Assembly (NCBI GenBank): GCA_036268075.1
Contig: DATAUV010000015.1
Span: 1-64,000 of the forward strand
Reading direction: 5' to 3'
Length of the DNA: 64,000 nucleotides
Source: DATARH01 sp036268075
GTDB taxonomy: Bacteria > Pseudomonadota > Alphaproteobacteria > ATCC43930 > CGMCC-115725
This document shows, piece after piece, positions 1 to 7,536 of the stretch. Under the pieces are notes generated by a model, which saw only the letters and a program-made list of their open reading frames with translations, was not told the origin of the DNA and made no database searches. Position numbers and translations under genes: made by a program. How positions within the stretch are numbered: the first letter of the stretch is position 1; the number at the start of each line of letters is the position of its first letter.

Positions 1-59
1 GCATGTGTTAAGCATGCCGCCAGCGTTCGTTCTGAGCCAGGATCAAACTCTCATGTTCA
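1..59 (-). rRNA. rrs: 16S ribosomal RNA, 5' end only (cut by window edge)
   Basis: The reverse complement of the first bases contains AGAGTTTGATCCTGGCTCAG, the universal 5' 16S primer site (about positions 32-51), followed by AACGAACGCTGGCGG and a GCATGCTTAACACATGC stretch typical of alphaproteobacteria. The 5' end is placed about eight bases before the primer site, by analogy with the E. coli molecule. Only the first ~59 nt lie in the window; the rest of the rrn operon is to the left. Confidence 0.95.
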
Positions 60-334
60 TCCTGCTTACTTTCACGCAAACGCTAACTCGATACGCAGTA
101 CAAGCAGCGCTCACACGCCGCCGCCCGCGCATCCCTTCCTATATCTTCCCACAATGACAATCAGCGAGCCCCGGAGCCGACGAAGGACCGACCGCCGTTA
201 CCGGCGGCATGGCCATGTTCTCGTCAGCGCGGAACCTCACCTGCGACAGCAGGCGAAGGACGAACATAGTCACCGGCCCATCCCCTGTCCAGGGTTCGAT
301 GAACAATTTTTCGGCGGTCGCCTGTCTCAGCGCC
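60..334. other. Non-coding region upstream of the rRNA operon
   Basis: About 275 bp between the 16S 5' end and the DUF1489 gene. It should contain the rrn leader and promoter on the minus strand, but I could not identify a convincing -35/-10 pair or antiterminator box. No ORF here has protein-like composition. Confidence 0.5.
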
Positions 335-766
335 TCAGATAAGCCCCAACTCCTTGAGTTCCTTGAACATCGTCTCCGGCGGCGGCTCCCCGGCCAGATC
401 CCCCGTTCCCCGCGCGTCGGGCGGCGCGTCGGCCGGCGGCAGGTAGCGCCAGCCCTGGAACGGCCGGAACGGGCGCAGCAGGGTCGGCACCAGCTCCGTG
501 TCCACCTCGATCAGGCAATAGCCGCGGCCGTTGTCGTCGTGCTCGGCGTGAAAGGCGAGGACGCGCTGGCGCACCCGGATCTGGCCGCGGATGACCCAGT
601 AGATCGAGCCGCCGTCGAGCAGCGCCTCCTCGCGGCGCGGCCGGTTGCGGGTATAGACCGCGCTCCAGCCGCGTTGCGCCGTGCGTTCGGCCCGGATGCG
701 GCGCAATTCGTCGAGATCGCCGACCCCGACCGCCATCTTCACCAGGTGAAGCGGCCCCTCCATCAC
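335..766 (-). CDS. DUF1489 family protein
   Basis: A 143-residue protein matching the alphaproteobacterial DUF1489 family. Recognisable blocks are an N-terminal HLVKMAVG segment, the central GGSIYWVIRGQIRVRQ strand pair, and FRPFQGWRYL. The function is unknown; the family is a conserved single-domain cytosolic protein. The start is GTG at 766, which overlaps the mccA stop as GTGA, or ATG at 763. The overlap makes it the last gene of the hicAB-mccB-mccA transcription unit. Family call is firm, role is not. Confidence 0.85.
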   Translation of the reverse strand: MMEGPLHLVKMAVGVGDLDELRRIRAERTAQRGWSAVYTRNRPRREEALLDGGSIYWVIRGQIRVRQRVLAFHAEHDDNGRGYCLIEVDTELVPTLLRPFRPFQGWRYLPPADAPPDARGTGDLAGEPPPETMFKELKELGLI

Positions 767-2727
767 GTGGCGGGCGTGAGCTGGATCAGCTCCGCCCCTT
801 CCTCGACGAGATCGCCCACCGCATACGGCACGGACGCGACCGTACCGTCATGCGGCGCGGCGATCGTGTGCTCCATCTTCATCGCCTCGATCACCAGCAG
901 CGGCTGCCCGCGGCGGACCGCGTCGCCCGTGGCGACAAAAAGCTGGATGACCCGCCCCGGCATCGGCGCGCTGAGCCGCCCGGCGGCGAGCTGCGCGTCC
1001 TCGGGCGGGGCGAGCGGGTCGACCGTCACCAGACGCCACAGCTCGCCGCCCGAGCCGACCGCGATCTCGTCGCCATTGGCAAACACGGTCACCACGGCGC
1101 GCGCGTCGCCGAGCGTCACCGACATCCGCGCGGCCTCGCGCACCTCCACGCCAAACGAAACTGACATATCGCCGTGTGACAGAAGCCAGCCGTCACCATT
1201 CGCGGTGACACTGGCGTCGAGCATCTCGTCACCGCAGCGGAAGCGGAAATCGATAGGGGCGGGCGGCGTATTGAGCCGCCAGCCGTCGCGCCGGGACCAC
1301 GGGTCCCCGCTCCGCGGCGCGCCTGCAAACCGATGCCACACGGCCGCCGCCAGCACGACCGGCGGCACCGGCGCGGGCGGCGGGATCAGCGTGTCGCGGC
1401 GGCGCTCGATAAACCCGGTATCGACCTTGGCGGCGGCGAATTCCGCGTCGCCGGCGATGCGCGCGAGAAAGGCGAGGTTGGTCGCCGGCCCGTACACCGC
1501 GCTGTCGCCGAGGGCGCGGGCGAGGCGGCGCCGCGCGGCCTCGCGATCTGGCCCCCAGGCCACGATCTTGGCGATCATCGCGTCATAGAATGGCGTCACC
1601 GCGTCGCCCTCGCGCACCCCGGTATCTACCCGCGCCGCCTCCGGCACCGGCAGGCGCAGCCCGTGGAGGGTTCCGGTTGCCGGCAGGAAGCCCCGCGCCG
1701 GGTTTTCCGCATAGAGCCGAACCTCGATCGCGTGACCATCGAGCGCGATCTGGTTCTGCCGCCGGGGCAAGGTCTCGCCCGCGGCGACGCGCAACTGCCA
1801 CTCGACGAGGTCGAGCCCGGTAACCGCCTCGGTCACCGGGTGCTCAACCTGCAGCCGCGTGTTCATCTCCATGAAGTAGAAATCGCCGCCCTCGGCGATG
1901 AACTCGACCGTGCCGGCGCCGACATACCCGACCGCCGCGGCCGCCGCGACCGCCGCCTCGCCCATCGCCGCCCGCTGCGCCGGCGACAGCCCCGGCGCCG
2001 GCGCCTCCTCGACCACCTTCTGGTGGCGCCGCTGGATCGAGCAGTCCCGCTCGAAGAGGTGGACCGTGTTGCCGTGGGTGTCGGCGAAAACCTGCACCTC
2101 GATATGGCGCGGCGCGGTCAAGAGGCGCTCGACCAGCACGCGGTCGTCGCCGAACGCCCCGGCCGCCTCGCGCTTCGCCGCCTCGAGCGCGCGCGGAAAC
2201 TCCGCAGCCGAGGCGACCTCTCGCATCCCGCGCCCGCCGCCGCCGGCCGACGCCTTGATCATCACCGGAAAGCCGATCCGCCCGGCCTCGGCGAGCAGCC
2301 GATCGGGGCTCTGGTCGTCGCCGTGATAGCCCGGCACGACCGGCACGCCTGCCGCCGCCATCATCGCCTTCGCCGCCGATTTCGATCCCATCGCGCGGAT
2401 CGCCGACGCCGGCGGCCCGATAAACACGAGCCCCGCCACCGCGCAGGCCTCGGCGAACTCGGCGTTCTCCGACAGGAACCCATAGCCGGGATGCACCGCC
2501 TCGGCCCCGGTCTCGCGCGCCGCCGCGACAATTACTTCGGCCTTCAGATAGCTTTCCCGCGCCGGCGCCGCCCCGATCAGCCGCGCCTCATCGGCCATCG
2601 CGACATGCAGCGCCCCCGCATCGGCCTCGGAATACACCGCGACCGTCGCCACCCCCATGCGCCGCGCCGTGCGGATCACCCGGCAGGCGATCTCGCCGCG
2701 ATTGGCGATGAGGATTTTGGAGAACAT
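763..2727 (-). CDS. mccA: Biotin-dependent acyl-CoA carboxylase alpha subunit (methylcrotonyl-CoA carboxylase type)
   Basis: A 654-residue biotin carboxylase plus biotin carrier subunit. The N-terminus has the biotin carboxylase motif KILIANRGEIACRVIR, followed by the ATP-grasp glycine-rich loop (KASAGGGGRGMR) and the MEMNTRLQVEHPVTE block. The C-terminal carrier domain has EAMKMEHT with the biotinyl lysine near residue 617. It carboxylates biotin with ATP and bicarbonate for the CT subunit encoded by the upstream mccB. Pairing with a ~535-residue CT subunit favours methylcrotonyl-CoA (leucine breakdown), but propionyl- or geranyl-CoA cannot be excluded. The gene is separated from mccB by a large palindromic element that ends five bases from the ATG, leaving no clear ribosome-binding site. 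Confidence 0.9.
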   Translation of the reverse strand: MFSKILIANRGEIACRVIRTARRMGVATVAVYSEADAGALHVAMADEARLIGAAPARESYLKAEVIVAAARETGAEAVHPGYGFLSENAEFAEACAVAGLVFIGPPASAIRAMGSKSAAKAMMAAAGVPVVPGYHGDDQSPDRLLAEAGRIGFPVMIKASAGGGGRGMREVASAAEFPRALEAAKREAAGAFGDDRVLVERLLTAPRHIEVQVFADTHGNTVHLFERDCSIQRRHQKVVEEAPAPGLSPAQRAAMGEAAVAAAAAVGYVGAGTVEFIAEGGDFYFMEMNTRLQVEHPVTEAVTGLDLVEWQLRVAAGETLPRRQNQIALDGHAIEVRLYAENPARGFLPATGTLHGLRLPVPEAARVDTGVREGDAVTPFYDAMIAKIVAWGPDREAARRRLARALGDSAVYGPATNLAFLARIAGDAEFAAAKVDTGFIERRRDTLIPPPAPVPPVVLAAAVWHRFAGAPRSGDPWSRRDGWRLNTPPAPIDFRFRCGDEMLDASVTANGDGWLLSHGDMSVSFGVEVREAARMSVTLGDARAVVTVFANGDEIAVGSGGELWRLVTVDPLAPPEDAQLAAGRLSAPMPGRVIQLFVATGDAVRRGQPLLVIEAMKMEHTIAAPHDGTVASVPYAVGDLVEEGAELIQLTPAT

Positions 2728-2731
2728 TCAG

Positions 2732-2903
2732 TTCACCACGAAGTCACGAAGAAGATGGAGGGCGCGAAGCGCAAGAGTTCACAATGAGACGGTGAGGCAG
2801 TGAGGGGGCCGTCGCTCGGCATCTCACTGCCTCACCGTCTCATTGTGGGACAAATTGTTGCGCGCTCCGCGCGCCTTCGTGTTCTTCGTGTCTTCGCGGT
2901 GAA
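2732..2903. repeat. Nested ~170-bp palindromic element between mccB and mccA
   Basis: The inner arms are a perfect 25-bp inverted repeat (2780-2804 against 2823-2847, 18-nt loop). The outer arms (2732-2753 against 2882-2903) match at 20 of 22 bases and contain CACGAAG-type repeats. Sequence between the arms is also partly complementary, so the whole intergenic space could fold into one long hairpin. It fills almost exactly the gap between the mccB stop and the mccA start. Confidence 0.9.
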
Positions 2904-2916
2904 ACCTCATCTCCAC

Positions 2917-4524
2917 TCACATCCGAAACACGCCGAACCGGGTCGTCTCAACGGGCGCGTTGAGCGCGGCGGAGATCGACAGGCCGAGCACCAGCCGCGT
3001 GTCGGCCGGGTCGATGATGCCGTCGTCCCAGAGGCGCGCGCTGGCGTAATAGGGGTGGCCCTGGGTTTCGTATTGGGCGCGGATCGGCGCCTTGAATGCC
3101 GCCTCGGCCTCCGCCGGCCAGTCCTCGCCGCGGGCGGCCATCCCGTCGCGCCGCACCGTCGCCAGCACCGAGGCGGCCTGTTCGCCGCCCATCACCGAGA
3201 TGCGCGCGTTCGGCCACATCCACAAAAAGCGCGGGCCGTAGGCGCGGCCGCACATGCCGTAATTGCCGGCGCCAAAGCTGCCGCCGATGATCACCGTGAA
3301 CTTGGGCACCGAAGCGGTCGCGACGGCGGTCACCATCTTCGCCCCGTCCTTGGCGATGCCGCCGCTCTCGTATTTCCGGCCGACCATAAACCCGGTGATG
3401 TTCTGCAGAAAGATCAGCGGGATGCCGCGCTGGGCGCAGAGCTCGATGAAATGGGTGCCCTTCAGCGCGCTTTCGGAGAAGAGGATGCCGTTATTGGCGA
3501 GGATGCCGACTGGATAGCCCCACAGCCGGGCAAACCCGCAGACCAGGGTCTGGCCGTACAGCGCCTTGAACTCGTCGAACTCGCTGCCGTCGACGAGGCG
3601 GGCGATGATCTCGTGGACGTCATAGGGGCGCCGCGTATCGGCCGGGATCACCCCGTAAATCTCCTCGGCCCCGTACAAAGGCTCGCGTGGCGCCGCAACA
3701 TCGAGCCCTATCTGCTTGACCCGGTTCAGATTGGCGACGATGCGGCGGGCGATGCCGAGCGCGTGGCGATCGTCGAGCGCGTAGTGGTCGGTGACGCCGG
3801 AGACGCGGCTGTGGACATCGGCGCCGCCGAGATCCTCGGCCGAGACGATTTCGCCGGTTGCCGCCTTAACCAAGGGCGGGCCGCCGAGAAAGATCGTGCC
3901 CTGCCCTTTGACGATGATGCTCTCGTCGCTCATCGCCGGCACATAGGCGCCGCCCGCGGTGCAAGAGCCCATGACGATCGCGATCTGCGGCACGCCATCC
4001 GCCGACATTCGTGCCTGGTTGTAGAAGATGCGGCCGAAATGGTCGCGGTCGGGGAACACCTCGTCCTGCGCCGGAAGAAACGCGCCGCCGCTATCGACGA
4101 GGTAGAGGCAGGGCAGCCCGTTCTCCCGCGCGATCTCCTGCGCCCGCAGGTGCTTTTTGACGGTCAGCGGGAAATAGGTGCCGCCCTTGACCGTCGCGTC
4201 ATTGGCGACGACGACGCATTCCCGGCCGGAAACCCGCCCGATCCCGGTGACGATCCCGGCCGCCGGCACCGCTCCGTCATACATCTCGTAGGCGGCGAAC
4301 GGCGACAGCTCCAGAAACGGCGACCCCGGGTCGAGCAGCAGCCGCACCCGCTCCCGCGGCAACAGCTTCCCCCGCCGCTGATGCCGCTCCCGCGACGCCG
4401 CGTCGCCACCGAGCGCGATCGCGGCCGCCTTCGCGCGCAAATCCCCCACCACCGCCCGCATCGCCGCGTCATTCGCGCGAAACGCCTCGGAGCGCCGGTC
4501 GAGGGAGGTGGAGAGGATGGTCAA
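2917..4524 (-). CDS. mccB: Acyl-CoA carboxylase carboxyltransferase (beta) subunit, methylcrotonyl-CoA type
   Basis: A 535-residue carboxyltransferase that transfers the carboxyl group from biotin to the acyl-CoA. Conserved blocks include GKLLPRERV near the N-terminus, YLVDSGGAFLP, FGRIFYNQARMSA, GSCTAGGAYVPAMSDE, FLGGPPLVKAATGE and the C-terminal GAGNYGMCGRAY. Asn-Gln in the FYNQ block and the GGAFLPxQ signature are typical of methylcrotonyl-CoA carboxylases. I chose TTG at 4524 because it gives the usual family length; the same frame stays open to 4767 only because it lies under hicB. The TTG overlaps the hicB stop codon by two bases, so translation is probably coupled. Confidence 0.88.
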   Translation of the reverse strand: MTILSTSLDRRSEAFRANDAAMRAVVGDLRAKAAAIALGGDAASRERHQRRGKLLPRERVRLLLDPGSPFLELSPFAAYEMYDGAVPAAGIVTGIGRVSGRECVVVANDATVKGGTYFPLTVKKHLRAQEIARENGLPCLYLVDSGGAFLPAQDEVFPDRDHFGRIFYNQARMSADGVPQIAIVMGSCTAGGAYVPAMSDESIIVKGQGTIFLGGPPLVKAATGEIVSAEDLGGADVHSRVSGVTDHYALDDRHALGIARRIVANLNRVKQIGLDVAAPREPLYGAEEIYGVIPADTRRPYDVHEIIARLVDGSEFDEFKALYGQTLVCGFARLWGYPVGILANNGILFSESALKGTHFIELCAQRGIPLIFLQNITGFMVGRKYESGGIAKDGAKMVTAVATASVPKFTVIIGGSFGAGNYGMCGRAYGPRFLWMWPNARISVMGGEQAASVLATVRRDGMAARGEDWPAEAEAAFKAPIRAQYETQGHPYYASARLWDDGIIDPADTRLVLGLSISAALNAPVETTRFGVFRM

Positions 4525-4742
4525 CCGGCTGCCTGCTTGGCGCCGTGGTAGCGAGGCTCCGGGATCGGAAGTCCGTCCTCGCGCGCCACGTCGAGCCAGC
4601 CCTCCATGGCTTTTTCGACCTCTGCCAATGCCTCCGACGGCGTGTCGCCAAACGCAGAGCATGACCGCAGGTCGGGCACGTCCGCGACCCAGGCCCCGTC
4701 TTCCTCTGACCAGAACAGGTCGATGTGATACTTGGCCGTCAT
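4521..4742 (-). CDS. hicB: HicB-like antitoxin
   Basis: A 73-residue HicB-type antitoxin fold, with FWSEEDGAWVADVPDL, the SCSAFGDTPSEAL turn and an amphipathic helix EVEKAMEGWLDVA. It should bind and neutralise the HicA toxin encoded just upstream. It lacks the C-terminal DNA-binding extension of longer HicB proteins, so autoregulation must work differently or be absent. Its start overlaps the hicA stop by four bases (ATGA) and its stop overlaps the mccB TTG start. That places a toxin-antitoxin pair at the head of a metabolic operon. Confidence 0.88.
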   Translation of the reverse strand: MTAKYHIDLFWSEEDGAWVADVPDLRSCSAFGDTPSEALAEVEKAMEGWLDVAREDGLPIPEPRYHGAKQAAG

Positions 4743-4999
4743 CGCCGACCCTCCATGGCCAGCCCAAACTCCGCTACCATCTCAAGAAATTGCTTGATTT
4801 GGTATGGCTTCGCGTCCCTCCCGCGCGGCTGCAAGCTGAGCGGCCGTGGCACACGCGGATGCCGATAAATATGGTGGCTTCCACTGATCCGGCGCAATCC
4901 GAACGCTTCGATCAGATGGCACAACTCGTCAAACCCCACATTTCCGAGTTCCCCTGCCGACAATCGCCCCAGCAAATCGGCCCTTCGCGAGCGCGCCAT
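4739..4999 (-). CDS. hicA: HicA-like mRNA interferase toxin
   Basis: An 86-residue protein with the double-stranded-RNA-binding fold of HicA toxins. The diagnostic part is GSHHIYRHP (catalytic histidine), then LSLQP and the AKPYQIKQFLEMV helix. HicA enzymes cleave mRNA when not bound by HicB. The N-terminus is about 20 residues longer than the shortest HicA proteins. The gene is the first of the minus-strand run hicA-hicB-mccB-mccA-DUF1489, so a promoter is expected between it and the divergent small gene at 5180. Confidence 0.88.
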   Translation of the reverse strand: MARSRRADLLGRLSAGELGNVGFDELCHLIEAFGLRRISGSHHIYRHPRVPRPLSLQPRGRDAKPYQIKQFLEMVAEFGLAMEGRR

Positions 5000-5179
5000 G
5001 CAAGCCCCCGCCTATGTCCCCTGACGCCACAGGTTACATCGCGGTGCGCGCTACGCGAGCGTCAATCACCGATGGGGTCTTTGCCCGCACCACGCCCCGG
5101 AACCGCCTACGCCCGTATTCGTTAACCTTTCGCCGACAGCGCCGATCGGGAACCGCGCGGGCGTTGAGGGAGAGGGGCG

Positions 5180-5395
5180 ATGCTGCATTCGAATGCACGG
5201 CACCCGGGCTGGGTGCAGGGTTGGACCGTGTTCAAGCGCGGTGGGTGGCGGTCGAAATTCGTCGGCGTCTATGAGACCCGCGAGGAGGCCCAGGCGGCCG
5301 CCGCCAAGGCGGGCGAGGGCTATGAGATCCGCTGGGGCAGCTATGCCGAGCGCGAGCAGGATTTCGTCACCGGGGACCGTTTCGAGACCGTGTAG
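5180..5395 (+). CDS. Small conserved protein, tandem paralogue 1
   Basis: A 71-residue protein of unknown function. It shares the pattern HPGWVQGWTVFK, FVGVYETREEA, AAAKAG and WGSYAER with the next gene, so the two are paralogues. The aromatic-rich compact composition and the ETREEA helix suggest a small single-domain fold in the cytosol. A good ribosome-binding site (GGGAGAGGGG) precedes ATG 5180. I do not recognise a named family. Confidence 0.75.
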   Translation: MLHSNARHPGWVQGWTVFKRGGWRSKFVGVYETREEAQAAAAKAGEGYEIRWGSYAEREQDFVTGDRFETV

Positions 5396-5491
5396 TGCCC
5401 CACGGCGCGCAAACCCGCGCGAACAGCAGCACCCTTTACTATCGTATGCAGCATCCGCAAAATCCGCCGCAAGAAACGGCGGAGGCGAGTA

Positions 5492-5695
5492 ATGCTGCAA
5501 ATGGATTCGCGTTATCCGGGGTGGGTGAAGGGCTGGGGCGTGGTCAAGGGCGAGCCGCCGGGCTGGAACTTCGCCGGCATCTTCGAGACCCGGCAGGAGG
5601 CGCTGGCGGCGGCGGACAAGGCCGGAGACGGCTTTACCGTGCAATGGGGCAGCTATGACGAGCGCAACAAGGAATTCGTCAGCGGCAATTCGTAG
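5492..5695 (+). CDS. Small conserved protein, tandem paralogue 2
   Basis: A 67-residue paralogue of the preceding gene, beginning MLQMDSRYPGWVKGWGVVK and continuing FAGIFETRQEAL, AADKAG and WGSYDER. The order of conserved segments is identical in both copies, with differences concentrated in the loop after WxVxK. A purine-rich GGAGGCGAG ribosome-binding site precedes the ATG. It ends 9 bp before the threonine dehydratase gene and is probably co-transcribed with it. Function unknown. Confidence 0.75.
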   Translation: MLQMDSRYPGWVKGWGVVKGEPPGWNFAGIFETRQEALAAADKAGDGFTVQWGSYDERNKEFVSGNS

Positions 5696-5704
5696 TCCCG
5701 CCGC

Positions 5705-6736
5705 ATGAGCCCGTCGCTCGACGAGATCGAGGCCGCCGCGGCGATCGTGCGCGGCGTGGTGCCGCCGACGCCGCAGTATCGCTGGCCGCTGCTCTGCGGC
5801 CGGCTCGGCGCCGAGCTTTGGGTCAAGCACGAGAACCACACGCCGATCGGCGCGTTCAAACTGCGCGGCGGGCTCGTCTATCTCGACGCGCTGAAGCGCG
5901 CGCGGCCCGAACTCCGCGGCGTCATCACCGCGACCCGCGGCAATCACGGGCAAAGCATCGCGCTCGCCGCGACGCGGGTGGGGCTCACGGCGACGATCGT
6001 CGTGCCGCACGGCAACAGCGTCGAGAAAAACCGGGCGATGGCGGCGTTCGGGGCGACGCTGGTCGAGGCCGGGCACGACTACCAGGCCGCCTACGAGCAC
6101 ACCGCGGCGCTGGCAGAGCGTGACAGGCTGCACATCGTGCCGCCGTTCGATCCGGCGCTGGTTCGCGGTGTCGCGACCTATTCGCTAGAGCTGTTGCGCG
6201 CGGTAGAGGGGCTCGATGTCGTCTACGTGCCGATCGGGCTCGGCAGCGGCATTTCCGGGATGATCGCGGCCCGCGACGCGCTCGGCCTCAAGACCGAGAT
6301 CGTCGGCGTGGTCGCGGCCAACGCCGCCGCCTATTCGCTCTCCTTCGCCGCCGGCCGGCCGGTCAGCACCAACAGCGCCGACACGATCGCCGACGGGCTC
6401 GGCTGCCGCGTCCCGCATCCGGAGGCGTTCGAGATCATCCGGCGCGGCGCGACCCGGATCGTGACCGTGACGGAAGCCGAAATCCGCGCGGCGATGCGCA
6501 TCCTCTACACCGACACGCACAACGTGGCCGAAGGCGCGGGCGCCGCCGCGTTGGCCGCCGCATTGCAGGAGCGCGCACGGCTTTCCGGCAAGCGTGTCGC
6601 GGTGATCCAGAGCGGCGGGAATGTCGACCGCGCCCTGTTCGCCGACATTCTCGCGGAAGAGCCGGACGAGAACCGTGGCGACGCGCGGCAAATCGGCGCT
6701 CAGCCTAGCCTGTCCGACGGGGCGGGTTCGTGCTAA
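5705..6736 (+). CDS. PLP-dependent threonine/serine dehydratase family enzyme
   Basis: A 343-residue fold-type II PLP enzyme. The Schiff-base lysine is K52 in PIGAFKLRGG. The phosphate-binding GLGSGISG loop and the C-terminal SGGN (IQSGGNVD), which contacts the pyridine nitrogen, are both present, as is the TRGNHGQS substrate loop. It probably deaminates threonine or serine to the 2-oxo acid. No C-terminal ACT regulatory domain follows, so it resembles the catabolic or short form; hydroxyaspartate dehydratase or serine racemase activity remains possible. Confidence 0.87.
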   Translation: MSPSLDEIEAAAAIVRGVVPPTPQYRWPLLCGRLGAELWVKHENHTPIGAFKLRGGLVYLDALKRARPELRGVITATRGNHGQSIALAATRVGLTATIVVPHGNSVEKNRAMAAFGATLVEAGHDYQAAYEHTAALAERDRLHIVPPFDPALVRGVATYSLELLRAVEGLDVVYVPIGLGSGISGMIAARDALGLKTEIVGVVAANAAAYSLSFAAGRPVSTNSADTIADGLGCRVPHPEAFEIIRRGATRIVTVTEAEIRAAMRILYTDTHNVAEGAGAAALAAALQERARLSGKRVAVIQSGGNVDRALFADILAEEPDENRGDARQIGAQPSLSDGAGSC

Positions 6737-6745
6737 CACCAGGGC

Positions 6746-6892
6746 ATGAGGGGCCGGATTGAGATACACGCCTTCGAGGCGGCGCTGGTGCTGTGCGCCG
6801 TCGCGCTGGTTGCGCTGGTTTACACCGAGGGGTGGATCTGGCCGCTGAAGGCCGCCGCCGTGGTGCTGCCGATCACGCTGCTGGTCGGCTAG
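6746..6892 (+). CDS. Small 48-residue two-helix membrane protein
   Basis: ATG 6746 to TAG 6890-6892. The product starts MRGRIEIHAFEAALVLCAVA and has two hydrophobic stretches (about residues 12-26 and 36-48) separated by YTEGWIWPLK, consistent with a small membrane hairpin. It lies 9 bp after the dehydratase stop, so it could be its distal operon partner. The composition is protein-like, but with no homologue in mind the call rests on spacing and hydrophobicity. Confidence 0.5.
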   Translation: MRGRIEIHAFEAALVLCAVALVALVYTEGWIWPLKAAAVVLPITLLVG

Positions 6893-6983
6893 CGCATGGC
6901 CCGGAAAGTGGTCTGATGTTTCCGATAAGATCATGCTCCATTTCAAATAGTTAAAGAGCAAAATCGGATTCGGATTTTGCTCT
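6893..6983. repeat. Alphaproteobacterial intergenic palindromic repeat
   Basis: The minus strand reads as a recognisable relative of an intergenic repeat common in alphaproteobacteria, with segments such as GCTCTTTAACTATTTGAAAT, GGAGCATGATCTTATCGGAA and CTTTCCGGGCCATGCGC. It includes a perfect 11-bp inverted repeat (6955-6965 against 6973-6983). It sits between the small membrane gene and the convergent PAS gene, supplies the stop codon of the latter, and may act as a terminator for both. Confidence 0.7.
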
Positions 6984-7436
6984 TGCGCGGCCGGCGCCTG
7001 CGCGCATCGTGGCGGTCAAATAGGGCCGCGTCCCTTCGATCCATTGAGCGGCGGACAGATCGAGCGCGATGATCGCGCCGTCGGCGCGGCGCCCCGTCGC
7101 CTCGCGCCAGATGCCGCCGGCGGCGCGGCGGCCCGGATCGAGCCCGAGATCAAGATCCAGGTCCTCGGTCGCGCGGATCGGGTCCGGCAGCAGCATCCCG
7201 ATCGGCCGGCCGATCACCGCCTCGGCGGCGTAGCCGAACAGGCGCTCGGCGGCGCGGTTGAAAATCCGCACGATCTGATGCTGGTCGATCACGGCGATGG
7301 CGTCGACCGTCGTGTCGAGGGTCGCGCGATAAAGCGTGTCGCCGTCGCCATGCCGATGGGCGCCGCGCGCCCCGCGCACCCGCGGTCGCGCCAGATCCGA
7401 AAGCGCCGCCTCGCGGCAGCCCCTCAAACTCCTCAC
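6951..7436 (-). CDS. PAS-domain-only protein
   Basis: A 161-residue protein with one PAS domain (about residues 37-130): TLDTTVDAIAVIDQ, then IFNRAAERLFGYAAEAVIG and LLPDPIRA, the usual PAS beta-helix order. It has no kinase, cyclase or DNA-binding output domain, so it probably senses a ligand or redox signal for a partner. GTG 7436 with an upstream AGGGGGT is the likely start. The last residues (SESDFAL) and the stop codon lie within the intergenic repeat at 6893-6983, so the present C-terminus was probably created by that element. Confidence 0.72.
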   Translation of the reverse strand: MRSLRGCREAALSDLARPRVRGARGAHRHGDGDTLYRATLDTTVDAIAVIDQHQIVRIFNRAAERLFGYAAEAVIGRPIGMLLPDPIRATEDLDLDLGLDPGRRAAGGIWREATGRRADGAIIALDLSAAQWIEGTRPYLTATMRAGAGRARAKSESDFAL

Positions 7437-7536
7437 GACGACCCCCTGTACAACCGACCACGGCGTATCGAGGGATCAAGATAGCATCAATACACGTATA
7501 AGTCGAGTTTGATAGGGCGCGATCAATTATCGCCGC
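7437..7536. other. Short intergenic region between kinase and PAS genes
   Basis: About 100 bp, more AT-rich than the flanks, between the end of the sensor kinase and the start of the PAS gene on the same strand. It may hold the PAS gene promoter; no clear hexamers or hairpin were found. Confidence 0.35.

Noticed and set aside
139..267. 42-codon minus-strand ORF upstream of the 16S gene ending DCHCGKI
   Set aside because: No ribosome-binding site, lies where the rRNA promoter and leader are expected, and has no operon context.
209..1588. Long plus-strand frame opposite mccA and the DUF1489 gene
   Set aside because: Arg/Ala/Pro-rich antisense shadow typical of GC-rich DNA; the minus-strand genes have clear motifs.
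4525..4767. N-terminal extension of mccB to 616 residues
   Set aside because: The extension overlaps hicB in another frame and does not resemble a carboxyltransferase; TTG 4524 gives the family length.
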